DNA from: Zea mays
Taxonomy: Eukaryota; Streptophyta; Magnoliopsida; Poales; Poaceae
Length of the DNA stretch: 64,000 bases
Assembly (NCBI RefSeq): GCF_902167145.1
Contig: NC_050104.1
Coordinates: 93,135,849-93,199,848 of the forward strand
Direction: 5' to 3'
The translations under genes and the position numbers were made by a program. Positions 11,800 to 22,293 of the stretch are shown piece by piece (the stretch's first letter is position 1; each line of letters opens with the position of its first letter). The notes under the pieces are model-generated. The model saw nothing but the letters and a program-made list of their open reading frames with translations, ran no database searches and was not told the DNA's origin.

Positions 11800-12275
11800 T
11801 GCACGGATAGTCTTCGCGCAGGACTTCGATTCTTCGCACTCAGTGCGCTAGCCCGGCTGCGCCCGTAGGCGACTTCTGCACGGATAGTCTCCGCGTTAGA
11901 CTTCGATTTTTCGCACTTATTGTGCTAGTCCGGCTGCACCCTTAGGCGACTTCTGCACGGTAAGTCTTCGCGTTAGACTTCGATTTTTCGCACTTATTGT
12001 GCTAGTCCGGCTGCACCCTTAGGCGACTTCTGCACGGTAAGTCTTCGCGTTAGACTTCGATTTTTCGCACTTATTGTGCTAGTCCGGCTGCACCCTTAGG
12101 CGACTTCTGCACGGTAAGTCTTCGCGTTAGACTTCGATTTTTCGCACTTATTGTGCTAGTCCGGCTGCACCCTTAGGCGACTTCTGCATGGTAAGTCTTC
12201 GCGTTAGACTTCGATTTTTCGCACTTATTGTGCTAGTCCGGCTGCACCCTTGGGCGACTTCTGCACGGAGTTGTC
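11800..12275. repeat. 77-bp tandem repeat array in element B
   Basis: The phrase CGGCTGCACCCTTAGGCG recurs at 11854 (variant), 11931, 12008, 12085, 12162 and 12239, exactly 77 bp apart. This gives about six near-identical units. Each unit has a short dyad, AAGTCT...AGACTT. The array lies between the 3' end of the antisense gene and the integrase end. Tandem arrays in this 3' untranslated region are known for Tat/Ogre elements. Confidence 0.93.
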
Positions 12276-12589
12276 GCAAGCGAGGGTGGCCAGCGCTGAG
12301 CCTCGCGGTGACTTTGTATTGGTCGAATGTCGAAGACCGTCCTCGCGGTCTTTTTTTGACGCATGTTTTTGCGGGGGATTTTTCACTTGTATATTACATG
12401 GCTCCGCCTCGTTAAAAACCTCACCCCCCCGGGAGGAAAAGAGTGCGGGCCAGAATAAAATTGTATTTGCGAAGTACAAGGGCGAATCGGCCCTGATGAG
12501 TCAAACAAAAAATTTGCGGAGATTGTCAATGTTCCAGGAGTGCTCCAGGTCTTCGCCGTTTGGCGTTGTGAGCCTGTAAGCACTGGAGG

Positions 12590-13600
12590 AAGCCTTCGTC
12601 TTGACAATGAAAGGGCCCTCCCACCTGGGCTCCAGCTTGCCCCTGGACTCTGTCCGAGCTGTACGGACGAGTACGAGGTCCCCTTCGCTGAATTCTCTTG
12701 GGATGACTGCGTGGTCGCGCCATGCTTTTGTCTGGGCTTGGTATTTGTTCAGGGCCTGTAGAGCTAAGACTCAGTCTCCATCGATGAGATCCTTCGAAGT
12801 GGGCTCGTCCACGTGGGGGACGGCTGACGGAACTGTTCGCGGGGAGCCGTGTTTTATTTCTTGTGGGGTCATGGCCTCCGATCCATACAGAAGGCGGAAA
12901 GGGGTGAACCCGGTCGCCCTGCACTCAGTCGTGTTTAGCGCCCAGACCGCCTCAGGTAGCAAATCGGCCCACTTGCCCTTTTTTCGTCGAGAAGCATCTT
13001 TTTGACGGCTGTGAAAATTTTTCCATTGGCGCGTTCCACAACTCCGTTGGACTGCGGGTGATAGACTGAGGCGAAGGCAAGCTTGGTGCCGATGGAGAAG
13101 CAAAAATCCTTGAAGTCTTAGCTGTCAAACTGCTTGCCGTTGTCAACTGTTAGTTCGGACGGTACTCCGAAGCGGCAAACAATGTTTTGCCAAAAGAATT
13201 TTTGGGCAGTCTTTGATGTTATTGTGGAGACAGCCCTTGCCTCGATCCATTTGGTGAAGTATTCGACAGGGACGAAGGCGAACTTAAGGTTCCCCTGAGC
13301 TGTGGGCAGGGGCCCGACTATGTCCAGGCCCCAGCGCTGGAGAGGCCATGTGTGGCCGATCAGCTTTGTAAATTGCGAAGGGCTGCCTGAATGAGGAGAA
13401 AACTTCTGGCAGGCTTCGCAGGACCTTGTGACCCGATTTGCGGCGCAGATCATTGCGGGCCAGTAGAAACCTTGGCGGATCACCTTAGCAGCTAGGGCCC
13501 TTGGCCCTGCGTGAGAGCCGCAGGTACCACTGTGGACTTCGCGTAGGATCTGGACACCTTCGGTTTCGGTGACGCATTTAAGCATTGGCTGACTGACCCC
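12590..13600 (-). pseudogene. Element B integrase
   Basis: The zinc-binding region (CGSHAGPRALAAKVIRQGFYWP, CEACQKF) and the first part of the core (GLDIVGPLPTAQGN, LTVDNGKQFDS) are in the long pol frame. A TAA at about 13118 and a 1-nt loss in a homopolymer near 12980 then break the frame. The segment with the catalytic Glu lies across these breaks. Downstream LPEAVWALNTTECRATGFTP and LLYGSEAMTP return in another frame. This copy cannot make a continuous integrase. Confidence 0.85.
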
Positions 13601-16240
13601 CTTCTTGTAGAGTTGGCCCTCAATCAGTGCGAAGTCTCGGCTTCGGTGTTTGAGGCGCTTGGCCTCGTTGATGTCGGTTGGGTGATAGTACCCCTGTAGG
13701 AACAGAGTTATTGGTGCCCGCCAGTCTTCGGTCATGATAAGGTTGACTATGCGGTGGCCCTCGCTGTCATTGGTTATTTGGAGCCCTTCGGGGCTCCGGA
13801 CGGCTGGTGTGCCGATGACATGGTAGAACACGTCGGAGGGCAGGGACTCGCCTCTAGCGGCAGCCTTGGCCAATACGTTGACCTCTTCATTCTTGGCCCG
13901 GTCTACATGCTGCAAGGTGAATCCCTTGAATTGTCTCTCGAGACTTCGGATGGCCGCGAGGTATTGCATGAGTGCGGGGTCCTTTGCTGCGTAGTCTTTC
14001 TCGACCTGGCCGGCAACTACCTTGGAGTCTGTTCTGATGATGCAGGTGGTGACCCCAAGGGCCCTCAGCTTGTGGAGGCCGAGGATGACTGCTTCGTATT
14101 CTGCTATGTTATTTGTGCATCTGTCAGATTCCAGAGCGAAGCTGAGGCGCGCTGCATATTTGTGCTTGACCCCGGCAGGTGAGGTGATGACTGCGGCGGC
14201 GCCTGCCCCCGCATGGCACCATGCGCCGTCGCAGTGGATCGTCCAAACTTTCTCTGCGGACGGGTCCGCCTGTGTTATTGGCCCAGTCCAGTCGACGACG
14301 AAGTCTGCCAGGACTTGTGACTTGATGGTTGTCCTGGGTTCGAAATTGATGTGGTAGCTGGAGAGTTCGGCCGCCCACTTGGCGATCCTCACCGATGCTT
14401 CCGGGTTTCTAAACAATTCGCCGAGTCCCCTGTCTGAGGTGACTCGGACCTTGAATGCTTCGAAATAATGGCGCAATTTGCGCGAAGACATAACAACTGC
14501 GTAGGCAATCTTCTCCAGTTCTGTCATGTTACATTTGGACGGTGTCAGGACTTCGGAGACGTAATAAACTGGGCACTGCCTGATCACGCCCTCAACTGAC
14601 TGCTCCTGCACCAGTGCCGCGCTGACCGCATACGGCGAAGCCGCAACATAGAGCAACAGGGGTAGCGAAGAGTCGGGGCTGGTAAGGACTGCCAACTCCG
14701 ACAGGTACTGTTTTAAAGAGGCAAAGGCCGCTGCCTGCTCGGGTCCCCAAGCGAAGTCTTTTGCGCCACGGAGAGTTTTGAGGAAAGGAAGACTTCGCTC
14801 AGCAGATCTGGAGATGAATCTGTTGAGGGCGGCCAATCTGCCCGTCAGGCGCTGGACGTCTTTGGCGGACTGTGGAGGCGTCATGTTTATGATGGCCTGA
14901 ATTTTGGTTGGGTTGGCCTCGATGCCGCGGTGTGATACCAGGTAGCCCAATATTTTGCCTTGGCGAACACCGAAGACGCACTTTTCCGGGTTTAGGCGGA
15001 GTCGTGCGTCTCGCATGTTCGCGAATGTCTCGGCGAGGTCGGCGAGATGGTCCTCCTTGCTCTTGCTGGCGACGACGATGTCGTCCACATATGTGAATAT
15101 ATTTCTGCCAACTTGCCCTTCAAGCACTGTTTTGGTAAGCCTGGAGAAGGTGGACCCGGCGTTCTTGAGTCCCTCCGGCATTCTGATGAAGCAATATGTG
15201 CCGAAGGGTGTTATAAAGCTGGTGCTAGCCTTGTCTTCCTCCTTCATGTATATCTGGTGGTACCCGGAGAAGCAGTCGAGGAGTGACATGACTTCGCATC
15301 CGGCCGCGCTATCGACTATTTTGTCGATCCGCGGCAACGGGAAGTTGTCCTTTGGGCAGGCCTTATTGAGACTGGTGAAGTCGATGCACATTCGCCATTT
15401 CCCGCTCTTTTTCTGCACCATCACGACGTTGGAGAGCCACGTGGGGTAAGCCACCGGCTCGATGAATTTGGCTTCCAGGAGTCGGTGCACCTCTGCCTTA
15501 GCGGCCTCTGCCTTCTCGTCGGACATCTTGCGAAGCCGCTGTTTTTTCGGTCTCACCGATGGGTCAATTCCCAAGCTGTGCTCAATTATGGATCGGCTGA
15601 CCCCGACCAGGTCGAGGGCTGACCAGGCGAAGACATCTTTGTTCTTGGACAGGCAGCAGAGGAGTTTCTCCTCTTCATGCGAAGTGAGGTCTTCGCTGAT
15701 AGTGACTGTCTGCTTGGGCGTGGCCTGGTCGAGGGGGACAGTCTTTGTCCCGTCGTTGCTCTGCAGCTGTGCCTTGAGCTCCCTGTCGGTTGGGCTGACG
15801 GACGCAGGGACCTCGCGCTGGGCCGTGAGGCAGTGCACGTTTCTTTGTCCGGGGACGAAGTCCCGCTCTATGTTGCGCGCAGTCTGTTGATTGCCATAGA
15901 CCGCGATGGCGCCTAACGGACCTGGTATCTTCATGCACAGGTACAGTCCGTGAATAGCTGCCTCAAACTTGTTGATGGAGCCCCGGCCCATGATGGCGTT
16001 GTACGGATATACCATATCCACAATATCAAAAGTCACTTGCTCACTTCGGGCATTGGGTGCTACACCAAAGGAGAGAGGCAGCTCTATTTTGCCGACTGGA
16101 AAAGTGCCCTTGCCGTCGAAGCCATACAACGAGTTGTCCGAAGGCTTGAGCAGGATGTGGCTTATGCCCATGCGGTCGAAGGCATGGAGGAAAATGATGT
16201 CTGCCTGACTGCCATTGTCGACTAGGACTTTGTGCAGATC
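13600..16240 (-). pseudogene. Element B protease, RT, RNase H and aRNH (long open pol segment)
   Basis: An open minus-strand frame of 1,017 codons (16171 to 13118) contains, in order: the end of the protease, an RT with WRMCIDFTSLNKACP, a CFSGYHQIYMKEEDK palm and an intact YVDD at 15080-15091, the RT-linked RNase H (AASPYAVSAALVQEQ, SRKLRHYFEAF), and the archaeal-type RNase H (IHCDGAWCHAGAGAAAV, NNIAEYEAVILGL, RTDSKVVAGQ). The protease active-site stretch VDNGSQAD lies at about 16215, just upstream of a stop near 16243. RT and both RNase H domains look intact. The frame fails at the protease start and in integrase. Confidence 0.9.
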
Positions 16241-16253
16241 CTAGCCTGCCACG

Positions 16254-18000
16254 CTACAGTTGATAACCATGGCGTCGATGTGGGGGGCACTGTGTAGGTC
16301 GACGTCTCGTGCGTCGAAGGTTAGCGGTACGTGGGACCACTTCGTCTGCACGACTGGGCCGGTGATGGCGACGTGGTTGATGCTGCGGTAGTGGTCCCGC
16401 TTCTGCCGCTTTGTGTCGAAGTCGGTGCTGGACCCCCCAGTGATCATATGGATGACTCCGCGATACGGCTGATCGGCGAAGTCTTCTTGTTTTGGGGCGT
16501 GGGGGTGGGGGATGTTCTGATGTTGCTGGTGTGGAGGTGGCGGTGGAGGAGGTACGATTTGTACTTCCTGGTGATGTTGGTATGCGTGGTGCGGTGGATG
16601 CGGGGTGGGGCGTGGATGTAGGGTGGAGGGGGTTGCTGATAAGTGTGTGCGACAACCCTGGGGTTGTCGGCTGGCTGCACCCGTGCCATCCTGTCTTTGG
16701 TGGCCTTCGTTTCTGGGCAGTCTTTGGTTTGGTGGGCACAGTCTTCACCATGGAAGAGATAGTAGAATCGGTGCGGCGGCTGCGCACGCCCCCGACCCCT
16801 ACCGCGAGTTCCATTTCCGCGGCCCTGGGGGGATATTCCTGGCGGCGAGGGGCGTCAGCAGCGGGGTGCTGGTTGGCGATGTTGTGCACTTGCTGTTGAC
16901 TGCGGCCGTCTCGACCGGAGTCTTGCTGCGGAGTCCTCGTCCACGTGTCGCTGGTCTGTGGAGCATCTTTGGGCTTCCTTTGAGACTCGACCTTGCGTTG
17001 GTGGAGCTCTTCGGATTTGGCGTATTTTTCAAATAGCTGATATAATTCCTGGAGGTTCTTGGGCGGATCTCTGATGCAGTGGCTATAGAGGACGCCGGCG
17101 CGAAGGCCACTGATGGCGTAGTGGATGGCGATCTGGTCATCGACTGAGGGCAGCTGTGACTTGAGTGTTAGAAATTTGCGGTAATACTCCCGCAGGGTCT
17201 CCTTTTCCAGCTGCTTGCAGAGCGAGAGTTCGGCCAAGGCGTTGGTGTCTGGGCGGTACCCTTGGAAGTTGAGCAGGAACTTGTCCCGGAGGCTTCTCCA
17301 GGAATCAATGGACAGCGGAGGCAATCTGGTGAACCAGGTGAGAGCTGGGCCTTCGAGGGCGATGATGAAAGACTTGGCCATTGTGGCGTCGTCCCCTTCG
17401 GAAGATGCAACGGCGACCTGATAACTCATTATGTATTGTGCTGGGTCGGTGCTGCCGTTGTACTTGGGATAGGTCCCTGCCCGGAAGTTGGCGGGCCAAG
17501 GCATCACTTGCAGATGTGGCGCCAGGGGACTTCGCTCGTCGAGGTAGTTGACCCCTTGGAATGGCGCGGCGTGCGGGAAGGTGTGGTCGCGCTGGGGGAA
17601 ACGCGGGTCTTCCGGTTGTGCGCGCTGTTGCAGAGGTGGCCCATGCTGCAGCCCGAGGTGGCCTTCGTGCGTGTCTTCCAGTTGTGCGCGCTGTTGGAGG
17701 GGTGGCCCGTGCTGCAGGCCGAGGTGGCCTTCGCGCTACATCAGCGCGATCTCCCGCTCGAGGTCCTGGGCCTTCTGCTCTTCGTCGCGTATCATTTGCC
17801 GCACCTTGGCTAGTGCGGACAGGCGCTGGCGCTTGGCCTCCAGTATCTCCTTTTGCCTCTGTAGATTGCGGTTCTTGAGGCGCAGGGCGCGCAGCTGTAG
17901 CTGTTCTTCCGTCAAGACGCCGAGGACTTCACCGTCCTCGGCGAGGTCCGCGCCCTCCGGTGGGGCGAAGCCTGGGGGAGGCTGCAATTGTCCTTCAGGG
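16254..18000 (-). pseudogene. Element B gag
   Basis: The minus-strand frame starts downstream of the PBS with a charged coiled coil (TEEQLQLRALRLKNRNLQRQ) and stops at TAG 17736. It continues in the same frame through a tandemly duplicated Gln-rich linker (GHLGLQHGPPLQQRAQ twice, 17620-17735). The retrotransposon gag core follows: VMPWPANFRAGTYPKYNGST, ALEGPALTWFTRLPP, SWRSLRDKFLLNFQGY. A frameshift near 16770 splits off the zinc-knuckle-like HGEDCAHQTKDC segment, which continues in the other frame. Confidence 0.82.
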
Positions 18001-18027
18001 CCGCAGGTGCGGAGAGTGTCGTCTTCG

Positions 18028-18042
18028 CAGGTGGGCGCCAAA
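18028..18042 (-). other. Element B primer-binding site
   Basis: Next to the 5' LTR the minus strand reads TTTGGCGCCCACC, a TGGCGCC-type PBS seen in Cinful-like grass elements. The tRNA identity is not certain. Confidence 0.6.
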
Positions 18043-18520
18043 TGTTGGCACTTGCTCTCAGTTGCAAGGGGATCCAACAAGGGTGAACAGTGACGTTAAC
18101 AGGGTTCTCGCGCAAGATGGCAAAAGCTCTGTTAATCTAGCCTCTCAAGGGCACTGTGCGGGGGTATTTATAGGTATCTGAGTGCCCAGTGTCTCGTGTT
18201 AAGGACGCATGTGCCCTCAGACACCTAGGTTATCCCCAGAATATTCCCATAAAGTGGGGTTACAGACTGTAATTACAGAGGCGCCTTTACAAATTAGGCA
18301 TGTAACACACAGCGGCCACGCAGGGCCTGTTACAATGGACCGGATCACACGTGGGCCTCCCTGCTGGACGAGGCCGCACGGAGAGATGACCTCGTCACAG
18401 GTCTTCGTCCGATGTCGTATGGAGCGAAGGGTGTCCCTGCCCGTTGTCTTGTCTCCGTTGGGCCAACGGCCACGGCGAAGGCCACGAGCGAAGGGTGGCG
18501 TCTTCGCCTTCGCCCCAACA
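18043..18520 (-). repeat. Element B 5' LTR
   Basis: 478 bp, paired with 7153-7630. The minus-strand TATAAATA box is at 18165-18172 and should start gag-pol transcription. Confidence 0.95.
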
Positions 18521-18525
18521 TCTGC

Positions 18526-18664
18526 TTCTTTCCCGTGTTGGCCCATTCCGCCAGTAGTCCTCTCTTGGCCCACGAAGGGATGACCTTGCGAGAAAACAGG
18601 CCCAAAAGCCTCTCGCGAGGCCTTCTTGCCTTCTAGTGGACCCAGGGGATATCTGTCCCCCACA
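18526..18664 (-). repeat. Element A 5' LTR, 5' portion (right of element B)
   Basis: The minus strand starts TGTGGGGGACAGATATCCCC at 18664, the same start as element C's LTR at 54959. It is separated from the rest of the LTR (6675-7152) by element B and its target duplication. Confidence 0.9.
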
Positions 18665-19079
18665 CCATTAGAAGTAGCAGGTGTTTGGGTTGAGGGGACT
18701 GGGTTAGATAGATAATTTGAACATGGAGTTACCCTATACAGAAATGACAACTGACTTTATTCATTAACGCCTCATCATGGGTACTATGATCCTTTGGCTT
18801 ACCCTCTTTTCTTTCCAAGAGGGAAGCTTGGTTGCATTTAGACATACCCAAGGTCGGTGTCAACACTACTATAATTGAAGGATAAGAATTAGCAAATTGC
18901 AACAACCCAGGTTAGTTGCCCCATGTTCAATACCTTTTTCTAATGTGTTGCTTTGGACATAATGTCCTTTATTTATTCTCTAAATCTATAATTTTTGGTT
19001 GTGTAATATATTCTAATAGCCAACTATGTGTTATGATGTATGAGTACTGTTGCTACAAATTCAAGATGTGTCGTTGAAT
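18665..19079. other. Unassigned segment between element A and the Helitron remnant
   Basis: No credible gene is visible. The part up to about 18866 ends ...GGTCGGTGTCAACA and could be the end of a truncated LTR, but no partner copy is in the window. The rest is AT-rich and merges into the decayed Helitron coding region. Confidence 0.4.
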
Positions 19080-21730
19080 TTTCAACTTAGTGTTGCATGG
19101 TCAGCGTATGTTCTAGCAGTTCGTAATGGACACATACATCAAGATAGAGACTACATGATTGAAGTACATATTGCTTAACCAGTCAATAATAAGTGCTAAT
19201 CTTTATCAAGGCATGATGGATATCATGTATTCTGGGGAACATCAAGCAAGTGCATTGGGTAAATTGTTGGTTCTTCCAACTTCATTCATCGACGACCTTA
19301 GGGACATGAGACGATGGTATCTGGATGCCTTTGCTCTATTACAAAAGTATGGTAAGCCAGACATATTTATTACCATGACATGCAATATGAGAAGATAGCC
19401 AAAGAGCTTAAACCTGGTCAAACATCACAAGACCGTCCTGATCTAATTATGCGAGTTTTTAAGGCCAAGCTAGAGGATATCAAGCATCAACTCTTCAAAA
19501 AGCACATACTTGGTGTCATGACAACACATGTTCATGTCATCTAGTTCACAAAAGATGAGGTCTACCACATGCCAGGCTATAAGCTAATCGTTCTAGACTA
19601 GTATGACGTTGTTATATCGGTAGAACTTCCACACAAGAACAAGCTCCTAGAACTTTTTGAAATGGTGGTGAAACACATGATGCATGGACCATGCGGACCT
19701 CTCAATAGGAATAATCCATGTATGAAGGATGGTAGCTACAAGTGCCACTATCCATGACAATTTGGTGAGACAACTCTTGAGGACAAGACTCATACCCCAT
19801 TTACAGAAGACGATATAATGGGCAAAAGGTGCGAGTAAGGGGCATGACTTGGACAACCATTGGGTTGTTCCCTGTAATCCTACTTTATTGAGGATGTATG
19901 ACTACCACATTAATGTGGAGGTTTTCTCAAGCATTAAGGCTATAAAGTATATGTACATGTGAGGGGTGCTGCCTCATTTGAAAGCCTAAGGACACGTGAC
20001 GGTAATGTGTATCCAACTTTCCGTGAAATTGTCAAGAAAAGGGGTCTTATTGAGACAGACAACAACATCAATGAGGGCTTAATCGAGGCCACATGATTTC
20101 ATATGCCACCTTCTTTTAGAAGGCTATTTGTGATGATCCTGGTTTTCTACGAGCCTAATGATGTGGCTGGTTTGTGGAACAAACATCTAGAACAATGTCT
20201 GATGACTTCCACCGAACCATAGTAACTCGCACGTAGTCAAGTAGTTAGTGTTGTTGGATATTAGAGATATGCTTCAATCAATGGGTAAGGACATCAGGTT
20301 ATTTCCTCTACCTACAATAGAGAAAGAGCGTGACAATGACAAATGTTATGAGAAAGATGTTTGAAGAGATGTCTATTACGGTAGACCCTGAGGCTAAATT
20401 GGTGGTTTCATCTCTCAACTGTGAGCAGAGACACACTTACGATGTCATATTGTCATCGGTGGAGAATAATAGTGGAAGTATCTTATTTGTGGATGGTCTA
20501 AGAGGAACAGGTGAGACATTTCCATATAAAGCTTTACTAACAATTTTCCGACGCTCTAGAAAGATAACTATTGCTACTGCGACATCTAGAGTAGTTGCAT
20601 CTATTATGTCTGGTGGTAGGATTGTGCATTCAAGATTAAAAATCCCATTTAGCATATAAGAAGGTGTCATGTGTAGCTTTACTAAACAGAGTGGGACAAC
20701 AAAAATGATCATTACTTATCTTATGGGATGAGGCCATAATGACTAAACGACAGACAATTGAAGCACTTGATAAGAGCATGAGAGATAAAATGGATAGACC
20801 CGATTTGCTGTTTGGAGGAAAACTATGGTATTTGGTGGTGACTTTAAGTAGGTCCTTCCGGTTGTACAAAAAGGTACAAGGGCTCAAATTATATACTCAA
20901 CGTTGTGTAGATCTTCCCTATGGGATAATATGCAACATCTTAGATTTGTGCACAACATAAGGGCGTAGTCAGACCAATGGTTTTTCAAACTATCAACTAT
21001 GTATTGGTAATGGGATCGAAGAGACATACGACGATGACACTGTGAGACTACTTGACGAGATTTGCATCCCTTGCACTGGTGAAGATGATGATGTTGCGAG
21101 ACTAATTAAAGAGGTGTTTCTAGTGCTAGAGATGAACATGAATAATCAAAACTACATCACATTTCAAGTGATTTAGTCAGCAAAAAATGAGAATGTTGAC
21201 AAGATAAATATGAAGTTCATAAATCGCTTCTCAGGGCAAGAGATGGTTTACTGCATTTTTTATATTGCAGTCAATGATCATAACAACAACTATCCTACTA
21301 AATTCTTACACTCTCTGACACTCGATTGATGCCTCCACGCATCTTCAATCTAAAGATGAATTGTCCTGTGATTTTGCTTCGAAATCTTGATCCCCCAACG
21401 GTTTGTGCAATAGCACAAGATTGATAATTTGTATGTTGCACAGAGGTACAATTGATGCCGAGACTGTATTAGGGTAACATGTAGGGAAGAGAGTTTTTAT
21501 ACCACACGTTCATTTATGCCCTTTTGATGATAGATGTTTTCTTTCAAGTTTAAGATGACTCAATTCCCCATTAGACTTAGGTTTGCAATGATATTTTCCC
21601 ACGTTGGAGTTTATTTACCAAACCCAATATTCTCCCATGGACAACTATATGTTGCTTGTCATGAGCAACTGCAAGAAACAATATAAAGATACTTGCGGCA
21701 GGAGAAATGGTTGGAAGCAAAAAAAATCGA
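19080..21730 (+). pseudogene. Decayed Helitron Rep/helicase gene (RepHel)
   Basis: Plus-strand fragments match the Helitron protein in order. The Helitron-like N domain appears as LVLPTSFIDDLRDMRRWYLD, KYGKPDIFITMTCN and a DRPDLIMRVFKAKL stretch (19260-19500). HMMHGPCGPLNRNNPCMKDG follows at about 19675. The Pif1-type helicase has a damaged Walker A (GLRGTGETF, Lys replaced by Glu, about 20500), a Walker B-like WDEAIMT (20722-20745), the CPVILLRNLD motif (about 21365), and the C-terminal region VYLPNPIFSHGQLYV (about 21610). Many stops and frameshifts occur, and the Rep HUH motif is not recognisable. Neither a TC start nor a CTRR hairpin end was found, so element boundaries are unknown. Confidence 0.82.
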
Positions 21731-22214
21731 GTGTGACATATACAAACAATATTATGTATAAAGAAGTCCTCGCTTCTTATACTTTGTTTTTGTGATATTC
21801 GCATTATAGTACAATTTGATTTGTATCAGTTCATTTTTATATTGATTGTTGTTAAAAAAATTGTGAGATATTGAGGTCGATAATATATGTGTTGTTCGTT
21901 TTTATATAACTATTGTGCACTAATATTTTGTTGAATAATTTGTGTGCGGCGATCATACGGACATTGTATTAGTATGTTCATAGATGTCATTGGATGGACA
22001 TAGGACGTCGTCATGTAGAATCTTCCTCGAATGCAATGCTGGATTTTTCAGCGGCTGGATCCAGACGTGTTTATCTTCATAATCTTTGGATCAGACTCGA
22101 CGACAGCAACAAGAAACCTACTGAGCAGACAGTTAAGCCAGCGGCCGGCCCATGCGTGTCGAGGTGTCATTCTCGAACACAGAGCAACCATTCTAGATCT
22201 CATCGGAATGCGCA
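21731..22214. other. AT-rich region upstream of the UGT gene
   Basis: This lies between the Helitron remnant and the UGT promoter. It is AT-rich up to about 21990, then of more mixed composition. No gene, TE terminus or repeat is recognised. Confidence 0.5.
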
Positions 22215-22222
22215 TATAAATA
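22215..22222 (+). promoter_or_regulatory. TATA box of the UGT gene
   Basis: TATAAATA lies 72 bp upstream of the first in-frame ATG with good context, a usual distance for a plant core promoter with a short 5' UTR. Confidence 0.7.
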
Positions 22223-22293
22223 GATGGCCCTTGGATTGCTATAGGTCGCAATCACACAATCATACGAACATCGTTGTAGCAGTAGGCACGAAG

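Larger units (their letters stand above)
7153..18520 (-). mobile_element. Element B: complete Tat-lineage Ty3/gypsy retrotransposon with antisense gene
   Basis: B is an 11,368-bp element bounded by 478-bp direct LTRs, both starting TGTTGG and ending CCAACA. The 5-bp duplication TCTGC lies at 7148-7152 and 18521-18525. The minus-strand order is LTR, PBS, gag, protease, RT, RNase H, aRNH, integrase, a 77-bp tandem array, then a gene on the opposite strand, then the 3' LTR. By eye the LTRs differ at seven sites (about 98.5% identity), which suggests a fairly recent insertion. The coding region nevertheless has several stops and frameshifts. PBS type and layout resemble the Cinful/Zeon group of grass Tat elements; that subfamily call is inference. 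Confidence 0.95.
889..18664 (-). mobile_element. Element A: decayed Tat-lineage Ty3/gypsy retrotransposon, split by B and truncated by F
   Basis: The minus strand carries, in order: 5' LTR (18664-18526 plus 7152-6675), PBS, gag, protease, reverse transcriptase, RNase H, a second archaeal-type RNase H, and integrase. The second RNase H before integrase is the hallmark of the Tat lineage. Protein and LTR sequences match element C throughout, so both belong to one family (RIRE2-like is my best guess). The reading frame is broken by many stops and several frameshifts. The end of integrase, the 3' region and the 3' LTR are cut off by element F and the window edge. Element B sits in the 5' LTR. Without B, A's LTR would be 617 bp, close to C's 629 bp. 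Confidence 0.88.

Noticed and set aside
16331..17878. Plus-strand open frames opposite element B gag
   Set aside because: Their positions match the coding minus strand of gag codon for codon; GC-rich shadows.
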